Assembly (NCBI GenBank): GCA_022376925.1
Contig: JAIOJX010000001.1
Span: 3,691,501-3,755,500, forward strand
DNA from: Tragulus kanchil
Lineage: Eukaryota; Chordata; Mammalia; Artiodactyla; Tragulidae
DNA: 64,000 bases
Direction of reading: 5' to 3'
The position numbers and the translations under genes are program-made. Under the pieces are notes generated by a model. It was not told the origin of the DNA. It made no database searches and saw only the letters and a program-made list of their open reading frames with translations. Shown here in pieces: positions 55,169 to 64,000 of this stretch. The first letter of the stretch is position 1. Every line of letters begins with the position of its first letter.

Positions 55169-57307
55169 GCCCAAACTGCCTCTCAGAGAAATCCCACAAT
55201 GGGCAAGACTGGCCAGGCACTGGCGCCCTCGCTGTATACAGTCAGCGTGTGGGCACTGCCCAGTGAAAATGCAACCTTGGCTCACAAGCTGTCAGCTCAC
55301 TCCTCTCCTCGCAGCTTAAAGGCACATTCTTCCTTGAAGGGGGATCCAAGGGACACAAAGAGGGTGGCATTTGGCTCTGGACAGAAAAGACCTGTAAGAG
55401 AGGTATCTAGATTTCAACTCCTGCATACTTTCCTATGAACTTCACTTTACTAAGATATTCTCTTAGGTTTAGACCTTGATCAGTCCCTAATTATTAATTA
55501 TATAGATTTAATTCAATAAAAATAAGATTTGGAGCACTCTGATAAAAATCACAGACTAGTTTCACCATTCATGTTATCCAATCATTTGCCAAGTTTGCTT
55601 TCCCGTGTAGATCTGCCATTAGAGAAATACATAGAGTCCTAGACATTCAAGGCTGTTTGAGACTTTAAACAGACATCAAGCTCAAATCTCAGAAGTCATT
55701 CATCCCCTACTTGACCATCCCCAGAGATCCTTAGGACCTCTCCATTTCATGAAACCATCCCCTTGATTGGGGCCCAAAGGCTCTGACGGCTCCTGAGCTC
55801 CTCCTCACTGAGTTGGACTCTATAATTCTATGATGATTGAAATAGTCCTTTCGAACCATAACTTGTGGGTCATTGGAACTTTGACATTCTGGTATCACAG
55901 TAGTTTTTCTCTGAGGAAGAAATAAAACCCGAGCTCTCATAGTAAGGTTACGAGTTGGGTAGCCTTGCACAGAGATGGCTCTGCACACAGGCCTTTGACA
56001 GCTCTTTCTGGATTTTCAAAAGCTCATTTTGAGCCACCTCCACAGCTTGCAGCTTTCTCAAGGAAAACTCACCAGGCCAAAGGGAGCTGCTGCAGAACCA
56101 AGACGGTGCCAAGATCTGTTTCAAGGAAGTGCAGAGTGGAATAAAGGCCCTTCCCACATCTCACCAGGCTCCTCTGTTCATGGAATTCTCCAGGCAAGAA
56201 TACCAGAGTGAGTGGCCCTTCTCTTCTTCAGGAGACCTTCCTGACCCAGAGATCAAACCTGGGTCTCCTACATTGCAGGCAGATTCTTTACCATCTGAGC
56301 CACATAAGACTCTGCCCAAACTGCCTCTCAGAGAAATCCCACAATGGGCAAGACTGGCCAGGCACTGGCGCCCTCGCTGTATACAGTCAGCGTGTGGGCA
56401 CTGCCCAGTGAAAATGCAACCTTGGCTCACAAGCTGTCAGCTCACTCCTCTCCTCGCAGCTTAAAGGCACATTCTTCCTTGAAGGGGGATCCAAGGGACA
56501 CAAAGAGGGTGGCATTTGGCTCTGGACAGAAAAGACCTGTAAGAGAGGTATCTAGATTTCAACTCCTGCATACTTTCCTATGAACTTCACTTTACTAAGA
56601 TATTCTCTTAGGTTTAGACCTTGATCAGTCCCTAATTATTAATTATATAGATTTAATTCAATAAAAATAAGATTTGGAGCACTCTGATAAAAATCACAGA
56701 CTAGTTTCACCATTCATGTTATCCAATCATTTGCCAAGTTTGCTTTCCGTGTAGATCTGCCATTAGAGAAATACATAGAGTCCTAGACATTCAAGGCTGT
56801 TTGAGACTTTAAACAGACATCAAGCTCAAATCTCAGAAGTCATTCATCCCCTACTTGACCATCCCCAGAGATCCTTAGGACCTCTCCATTTCATGAAACC
56901 ATCCCCTTGATTGGGGCCCAAAGGCTCTGACGGCTCCTGAGCTCCTCCTCACTGAGTTGGACTCTATAATTCTATGATGATTGAAATAGTCCTTTCGAAC
57001 CATAACTTGTGGGTCATTGGAACTTTGACATTCTGGTATCACAGTAGTTTTTCTCTGAGGAAGAAATAAAACCCGAGCTCTCATAGTAAGGTTACGAGTT
57101 GGGTAGCCTTGCACAGAGATGGCTCTGCACACAGGCCTTTGACAGCTCTTTCTGGATTTTCAAAAGCTCATTTTGAGCCACCTCCACAGCTTGCAGCTTT
57201 CTCAAGGAAAACTCACCAGGCCAAAGGGAGCTGCTGCAGAACCAAGACGGTGCCAAGATCTGTTTCAAGGAAGTGCAGAGTGGAATAAAGGCCCTTCCCA
57301 CATCTCA
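55017..57307. repeat. Tandem duplication 14 (unit 1145 bp)
   Basis: Copy A 55017-56163 and copy B 56162-57307 share 'ca' at the junction. One C-run difference (tttcccg/tttccg near 55602) shifts the offset to 1144; otherwise they match. Apart from the SINE the unit is unique sequence. Confidence 0.95.
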
Positions 57308-58214
57308 AGCAGCTTACTTCAGAAGGCTGATACTTCCTGAACAAAATGCAGTGAACGATTTCAAAGTCTGAATGATGCAGCAGCCTCAGGGTGTGTTCTG
57401 AAGGACCTGAGAGGCAGTGAGTCTGATTAATTTTCAGCACTGAAGTATTAACTAAAGATGCTCCACTAACTTGCTTTAGGCATACAGCTCTCAGGGTCCT
57501 GCTATTTCCACTCAGATTTCAAGTTTCAGATTTCAAGTATTTGAAAACTCCAAATTTGCAGAGATGAAAAAACAAGTACAAAACTTGAGGGAGGAAACAA
57601 AGGGCACTCTGGAAGTCCAAATATTGCAAGTGCAATTGAGAAGCTCAAAAACGAGACACAACATTGCGTCCGCTCTTTAACAGAGTGCATCAGCACTAGC
57701 ACCTGACATGGATAAAGCATCAGTATCTTCATTAGCCAAGTGTCTTTTATCTTCTTAGTCAAATGTCTTTTACTAGATGCCAAGTATCTTGCAAATAAGC
57801 ACACCATGGGCAACAGCACAGCCACAGGCATGTCCAAAATGAATGATTGAGCTGATTGCATCTTTAATATCCTTGAAATACTTGGTTGGAGTCCTTTTAG
57901 CCACAGGTTATGCTAAGAAAAAAAGAGTTTTCTTACATGGGGACCTGTGAAATCATTCAGTGAGCATCCAATCATCTGATATAGGTGAGGGTTAGGGCCC
58001 CTCTCAGCAGTATTGATTTAGGATTCTCTGAGAAACCAACCATTGAAAACATCAACCTAAACACCAGTTTTTCTACAGGATTTTCATCATGGACATAACC
58101 TTATGGTTTAGACATCCTTTTGTCCTCAAAATGAAAGCAAAAGCAGCCAAGGAGGTGAGATGATGGGAGACTGCCAGGAAACACCCATCAGTTCACCCCA
58201 AAAGGCAGCAATAT
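57308..58214. other. Unique sequence; short coiled-coil-like open frame
   Basis: No repeat recognised. Plus-strand frame 57480-57680 is open and ends in TAA at 57678. Its C-terminal 38 codons (from ATG 57564) are rich in K, E, Q, L and V in a heptad-like pattern ('MKKQVQNLREETKGTLEVQI'). A pyrimidine-rich 'ctatttccactcag' precedes it at 57502-57515, like a splice acceptor. This is too short to call a gene or pseudo-exon. Confidence 0.25.
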
Positions 58215-59020
58215 GCAATGGGAAGATATATGGCTGGAGTTGGGTAATCTGTATCACTGAGTAGCTGGATAATCTTAGTTAAGATATTTATGCTGTTTTA
58301 TTCAATCTATAAAAATGAGTCAGATGTAAGGCTTATATGAGATAATGCTTAAGTAAATATTCTGCAATTTGTAGAAGTATTCTTCACATGAGCAAGGTTC
58401 TTATGACAGCTTACAATGGCCAAGGCAATCCCTGATAGAGAGGAGAATTAAGTGTACAGGCTAGGAGGCAGGCTCCCTGGATTCAGGCCCAGTTCTAATG
58501 TAGATCAAATTGCTTTACCTTCTCTGTGTTTCAGTTGCCTTATCTGTAAAATACGGGTAACACAAACATTTACCTTATAGAACTTGTCATGGGGATTTTA
58601 GGAGATGAAACATGGAAGGCACTTAGCATAGTACCTGAAAGGTGTAAATGTTCATCAAATGTTAGGTGTTATTCTTGTTGCTGATAGACTTGGTATTGTG
58701 GGTTTGTGTACTGACAGCTTTAGGACACTTTCTTCCTGTTCAACACCTGGGCATCCACTAATGACAATGACACTGGTAGTGGTGACAATGATGTGACACT
58801 ATTAAGTGTCAAGATACTTCTATTTACATTGGGTTCCAGAGCTTACACACGAAGCATATGAGGTAGCTAAAGCAAGGATCCATATCCCTGCTTTATAGAT
58901 GAGGAAACTGAGGGAAAGAGAGGTGAAGGATTCACCCAAAGTCACACAGCTACTTGAGGCTGGCAGGAGCTCCAGTATGCAGGGCTCTGGATCCTGAATC
59001 TTGTGCTCTTTCCAGTGTGC
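58215..59020 (+). mobile_element. Cluster of three MIR fragments
   Basis: 58215-58375 ('gagtagctggataatcttag', 'aatctataaaaatgagtcag'), 58455-58670 ('attcaggcccagttctaatg', 'ttgccttatctgtaaaatac') and 58810-59020 ('atgaggaaactgagggaaag', 'caaagtcacacagctacttg') each show MIR order in the plus orientation. Confidence 0.75.
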
Positions 59021-59319
59021 TTTGTTGTCACCCCAGGGAGATAGAATACCTGTACGTATATCATCTGCAAAGCAAGTATACTTTCCTGTCAAGATCTAAC
59101 TCCTCTGCTTACTAACAGGGTACAGTGCTCTCAGAGCAAGAAAACAGCCCCTGCTCTTCCCTGAGGACATCAAAGTGGTCACCGATATCATTATAGCCAC
59201 AAAGACGAATATCATTTACAAATCTCATGTACCTGCAAGAGATGCAAATTAAATTTGTAAAAAGATATAATTATCCACTACTGTATTTGCACTGATATGG
59301 GGAAATACTAGGTATAAAT

Positions 59320-59460
59320 TCTGGAAATTCCTGCAGGGGTGCTGCTCAATGGCCTGGAGGGGTGGGATGGGGGGCTATACATATGACTAATCTGGGATCA
59401 TACATATCTGTAAACAACAAAACTGTGAAAGTAAAAAGTAAAATAAAATTTTTTTTTAAA
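59320..59460 (+). mobile_element. L1 3' terminus
   Basis: 'caatggcctggaggggtggg', 'tatacatatgactaatctgg' and 'gtaaacaacaaaactgtgaa' then 'aaataaaatttttttttaaa'. It resembles the 3' end of the L1 at 42790-42935. Confidence 0.65.
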
Positions 59461-60179
59461 TTCTGAAAAGCATATAGGTGAGAAAAGATTTTATTTCTTG
59501 GCTGGTAAACATGTAGAACAGCAGGACTCTTCAGAAAAAGTATATGGGCAGCCATTGTGAAGTTCACAGATCTCCATTGCCCTTTCTCTCCTACACTGGT
59601 TCCTGAGAGGTGATTCTTAAGAAAGTTTAAAACAGAAAAATGCAGCAAATAATATTAAAAATGACTTCAGCAGCTGAAAGCTTTACTGCATCACCTTGAA
59701 AACAAGAGGGCTCCCCCTTTTTTCACATGGTTTAATAAAGTCTGTTTTTAATGGCTATGGAAAAATACACCTCAATCACAGCTCATGTGTATGAAACTGC
59801 ACCAATATACAGAATCCCATGTGCAGTGGAAAGGAAAACGAGCACCCAGAGAAATGAAAAGTGCACAATTCGGCTCTCAAAGGCATAAGACATAAAGTAA
59901 ATAAAAAGTCATAAGAGTTCTATTTCTCAAGATGCAAAAAATAAATCAGAAAAACTCACAACAGGAAAATGAGAAAACAGAGTATACAAGTACCTTGAAC
60001 CAGAAAGAAAAATAAAGGCTAAGATAAAGGACGACAGGAGAATAGCATTGGAATAGTGCTGAGAAAGTATGAAATAATTAGGCTGTGGGCCACAGCTGAA
60101 AAGGCCATTCTTGCAAAAGAAGTGTGTATGGTGTAGACGCTCTAATAAAGAATAAAAGATAAACAACAGGCCTTACTGT
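59461..60179. other. Unique AT-rich sequence, nothing recognised
   Basis: No repeat signature or coding-like frame is visible. Confidence 0.4.
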
Positions 60180-61540
60180 GTAGATTATCCTTGGTTGCAG
60201 ATTTTTCCCTTTCATTAATTTAAATATATCTCACCACTCTCTTTTGGCTTGCAGAGTTTCTACTGAAAAATTAGTTGATGACCTCATAGGTATTCCCTTG
60301 TATATTTGTTACTTTTCCCTTGTTGTTTTTAATATATTTTCTTGGTCTTTGATTTTTACCAATTTGATTACGATGAGTGTTAGTATGTTCCTCTTTGGGA
60401 TTATCCTGTCTGGGACTCTGTACTTCCTGGACGATGGTGACTGTTTCCTTTCTCGTGTAAAGAAAATTTTCAGCTATTATATCTTCAATTTTTCCTCAGG
60501 TTATTTTTTTCCTCTCTTCTCCTTCTGGGACCCCTATAATGTGAATGTCGGTGCATTTAATGTTGTCCCAGAGGTTTCTTAGGCTGTCTTCATTTCTTTT
60601 TATTCTTTTTTCTTTATTCTGTTCCACAGCAGTGATTTTCACCGTTCTGTCTTCCAAGTCATTTGTTCATTCTTCTGCTTCAGTTGTTCTGTTATTGATT
60701 CTTCTAGTAGATTTTCATTTCAATTATTGTATTGTTCATTTATGTTTGTTCTTTAGTTCTTCTAAATCTTTGTTAAACATTTCTCACATCTTCTAGATCC
60801 TTGTTTCCACTCTTTTTCCAAGATCTGGGATCATCTCCACTATCACTATTCTGAACTGTTTTTCTGGAAGGTTGCCTATTTCCACTTCATTTAGTTGTTT
60901 GTTTTTTTTTCTTTTTTTCTTGGTAGAGGGGTGGTTATCTTGTTATTTCATTGGGGACACAATCATCTGTTTTTTCATTTCATCTCGCTTTCTGTGATTG
61001 TGTTTTTCATTCAGCTGGCTGCAGGATTATAGGTCTTCTACTTTCTACTGTCTGCCCTCTGGCAAATGAGGCTATCTAAGAGACTTATGCAGGCTTCCTG
61101 ATGGGAAGGACCAGTGGTGGGTGGAGGTGGGTCTTGTCCCTCTGGTGAGCAGAGCTGTGTTCAGGGGAAATTTAAACCACTTGCCTGCTCATGAATGGGG
61201 CTGTGTTCCCTCTCTGTTGGTTGTTTGGCCTAAGGCAGCCCCACACTGGAACCTAAAGGCTGTGTGGTGGGACTAATGGTGGCCTTCCAGAGGGCTCACA
61301 CCCTGAGTGCTTCTCAGAATTCCTGCTGCCAGTGTCCTGTCCTTATCCTTGAAGTGACTCACTGTCACCCTTCACCACTGCAGGAGACCCTCCAACATTA
61401 GTGGGTAGATCTGGTTCATTGTCAGGTGGAATCACTTATCCTTTCCTTTGGGTCCTGGTATGCACAAGATCTTGTGTGAGCCCTCCAAGAGTCTCTGTTT
61501 CCTCTAGTCTTGTGAAAGTCCAGCAATCCATGGGATCAAC
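60180..61540 (-). mobile_element. L1 5' part in reverse: ORF1 remnant and 5' UTR
   Basis: The reverse strand of 60240-60860 follows L1 ORF1. The coiled-coil part and the RNA-binding stretch are recognisable through plus-strand blocks such as 'ttaatgttgtcccagaggtt', 'ttctgggacccctataatgt' and 'cttctaaatctttgttaaac'. 60900-61540 is GC-richer and sits where the L1 5' UTR would be. The ORF1 frame is broken (no reverse frame of 60 or more codons here). ORF2 is absent. Confidence 0.75.
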
Positions 61541-61549
61541 ATGATACAC

Positions 61550-61745
61550 TGCTATATTTAAAATGGATAAATAATAAAGATCTACTGTATAACACATGAA
61601 ACTCTGCTCAATATTATTTAATGACCTAAATAGGAGATGAATTAGAAAAAAGATAGATACAGAGTGACACTGAGTCACTTTGCCGTACACTTGAAACTAT
61701 CACGACATCACTAATCAACTATACTCCAATACAAAATAAAAAGTT
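61550..61745 (+). mobile_element. L1 3' terminus
   Basis: 'aataaagatctactgtataa', 'cactgagtcactttgccgta', 'cttgaaactatcacgacatc' and 'aatcaactatactccaatac'. Opposite orientation to the L1 piece just left of it. Confidence 0.85.
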
Positions 61746-61759
61746 AAAATTTAAAAATC

Positions 61760-62984
61760 TTTTCACAATCTTAGGAAAAAAATCAAAGTTAATAGAAGAA
61801 AAGAAATCATAACAATAATAGCAAAAATAAACAAAGGGGACCACATCAAACTAAAAAGCTTTTGCACAGTGAGGGAAACTATCAGTAAAATGAAAAAGTC
61901 ACTTATTTAATGGAAGAAGATATTTGCAAATGATATATCTGGAAAGGGATTAATGTCTAAAATATATGAACAACAAATACAACTCCACATCAAAAATAAT
62001 AATAATAATAATCTGATTAAAAAACAGGCAGAGAATCTGCATAGACATTTCTCCAAAGAAGACATACAGATAGCCAATGGGCCCATGAAAAGATGCTCAA
62101 CATCACTAATTGTCAGGGAAATGCAAATCAAAACCACAATGAGATACATTCTCACACCTGTCAGAATGGCTATTATCAAAAGACAGGAAATAACAAGTGC
62201 AGGCTAGGATGTGGAGGAAAGGGAACCCTCATGCTCTGTTTGGGAGATGTAAATTGTTGTAGCCACTGTGGAAAACAGTATGGAAATTCTTCCAAAAAAC
62301 AAAAATAAAGCTACATATGATCCCTCAATTGTACCTCTGGGTACCTAGCAGAAGAAAATGAAAATGTTCATTAGAAAAGGTATGCACCCTTATGTTCACA
62401 ATAGCCAAGATGTGAATGCAACATATAAGTGTCCATCAATAGGTGAATGGATAAAGAGGATATGGTAAAAGATAGGAGATTTTGTATTGTATATACATTT
62501 ACAATGTAGTTATTCTCAGCCATAAAAAAGAATGAAATCTTGACATTTACAGCAATGTAGATGAACCTAGAGGGTGTTACGCTAAGTGAAATAAATCAGA
62601 CAGAGAAAAACAAATACTGTGTGATTTCACTTACATGTGGAATCTGTAAAACAAAACAAATGAACCAGCATAACAAAACAGAACAGAATTATAGATACAA
62701 AGAAGGAACAGATGGTTGCCAGAGGGAAAGGTGGTAGGAGAGGAAAGAAATAGGTGAGGAAGATTAAGAAGCATAATCTTCCAGTTGCAAAACAAATGAG
62801 TCACAGGTATACAATATACAATGTGGGGAATATAATCAACAACTGTGCAATATCTTTGTACGGTGACAGATGGTGACTACACTAATTGTTTATGATCATT
62901 TTGAAATGTATAGAAATATCAAATCAGTATATTGAGTACAGGAACTAACATAGTGTTTTAGGTCAATTATACTTTGAAAATAAA
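61760..62984 (+). mobile_element. L1 ORF2 C-terminal and 3' region
   Basis: 'aaactaaaaagcttttgcac', 'gagaatctgcatagacattt', 'gggaaatgcaaatcaaaacc', 'cactgtggaaaacagtatgg', 'aggtgaatggataaagagga' and 'ttcacttacatgtggaatct' are in standard L1 order. Old and frame-broken. Confidence 0.9.
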
Positions 62985-63350
62985 CAAACTCATAGAAAAA
63001 GAGATCAGATTTGTGACTACCAGAGGAAGGGGTTGGGGGAGGGGAAATAGGATGAAGGCAGTCTAAAAGTATAAACTTTCCACTATAAACAAGTACTAGG
63101 AATGTAATGTACAGCATGATACATATAACTAACTGTGGTGTGTTACATATGAAAGCTGTTAAGAGAGTAAGCCCTGAGTTCTCATCATTTGGAAAAATAG
63201 TTTTTTTCTATTTAATTTTTTATCTGTGGGATGATAGATATTCACTAAACTTATGATCATATTTCATGATGCATGTAAATCATTGTATTGTATACCTGAA
63301 ACTTCCATCATGCTATATGTCAATTATATTTCAATATAACTGGAAGAAAA
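62985..63350 (+). mobile_element. L1M 3' UTR
   Basis: 'gagatcagatttgtgactac', 'cagaggaaggggttggggga', 'gaaggcagtctaaaagtata', 'actaggaatgtaatgtacag', 'gatgatagatattcactaaa' and 'tatgtcaattatatttcaat' is an old L1M 3' end. It may be the terminus of the element to its left. Confidence 0.75.
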
Positions 63351-63354
63351 TAAT

Positions 63355-64000
63355 AAAACAAAAATAAAGTTCTGCATGGTCTGAGGATGATGACGTGTCA
63401 TGAAAGGAAACACGATTAACACAATTAACACAATTTTAGAAAGGTCATTTTGAGTCCTGATTTCTGATCCAAGATGAAAATACAATCAGAATACAGTTTT
63501 TTAATCCATCATATTTCCAGGAATACATTCCATCATAAGCAGATCAACTTTCTGCAGTTAGAAATTGTTGACATCGTTCCAGGAGGTAAGCACATTTCTG
63601 CCTCAAAGAGGAAAACTGATGGATAGCGGCCTTGACAGCGGAGGACACCGTCCTGTGGCTACCTGGCTAATGGTTTGACATCTAATTTGAGGATTAAAGT
63701 GTATCTTTCTCTTTTTCCTTCACTATGCAGAACATACTCGGGAGGGAAGAGAATACAAACAGATATTAGATATACAAACTATGTGGTTTAATCTGTTAGA
63801 GTAATGCTTCGTTTATCCACCAGCATTGCTGGAAATGAGGTTATTACTCAGATGTGAACTTTGCAGATCGGTTAATTTAACCCTTTTTAAAACCATAATC
63901 ACTTTTAAAATAATTTGAATCATTTTTATGAAATCCTGGAGGCTTACAAACTTGCCTGTTATTTTAAAAGAATGATATTAAACAATATACAATGGGGGCA
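63355..64000. other. Unique sequence to window end
   Basis: No repeat signature, RNA gene or coding-like frame is visible. The right half is AT-rich with TAAT cores and might be conserved, but this cannot be judged from one genome. Confidence 0.4.

Noticed and set aside
1..57307. Regularly spaced repeats as a CRISPR array, satellite or a programmed amplification system
   Set aside because: Units are unrelated in sequence to one another, about 1.1 kb long, present in two copies each and scattered; host is a mammal. This fits neither CRISPR nor satellite DNA.

Overview
The window reads as nuclear DNA of a ruminant (Artiodactyla). It is dense in Bov-tA type SINEs (tRNA-Glu head plus Bov-A body), carries CHR-like tRNA-derived SINEs, one BovB fragment and many L1 pieces, over a background of ancient mammalian MIR, L2, MaLR and Tigger remnants. 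I find no convincing protein-coding gene, rRNA gene or functional tRNA gene. The longest open frames (for example 192 codons at 10525-11103) run through SINE or L1 sequence on either strand.

The dominant structure is a series of 14 head-to-tail direct duplications. Unit lengths fall between about 1.04 and 1.17 kb, and the copies are nearly identical: they start at 1, 6292, 8270, 19111, 25298, 28116, 30007, 36315, 39034, 43224, 46424, 48351, 51308 and 55017. They add about 15.5 kb, close to a quarter of the window. Three neighbouring pairs overlap, so some segments occur three times. Differences between copies are mostly single-base homopolymer changes, but several junctions carry short corrupted or filler sequence. 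The uniform unit length, random placement relative to features, and damage confined to the junctions point to unmerged contig ends or gap-filling in the assembly, not biology. A reader should assume the true locus is nearer 48 kb until read depth shows otherwise.

Layout: 1-4.0 kb is an old L1M broken up by SINEs; 4.5-10.4 kb is mostly unique sequence inside duplications 2 and 3; 10.1-12.2 kb is a multi-level nest of L1 and SINEs; 12.2-28 kb is largely unique sequence with MIR/L2, a BovB scrap and SINEs; 28-32.4 kb holds two chained duplications over a SINE and a truncated L1; 32.4-39 kb is unique sequence with a Tigger remnant; 39.1-42.9 kb is a 5'-truncated L1 with a dead reverse transcriptase, duplicated and carrying a nested SINE; 43-59 kb is unique or ancient-repeat sequence with five duplications; 59.3-63.4 kb is a pile-up of L1 fragments on both strands.

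The most notable biological element is a CHR-like SINE of about 260-300 bp with 11 independent insertions, many with clear target-site duplications. Its core holds a near-perfect 23-nt palindrome. As far as I recall the common cattle CHR-type sequences, this body differs from them and may be a lineage-specific subfamily. That suggests a ruminant away from cattle and sheep, which I cannot resolve to species.
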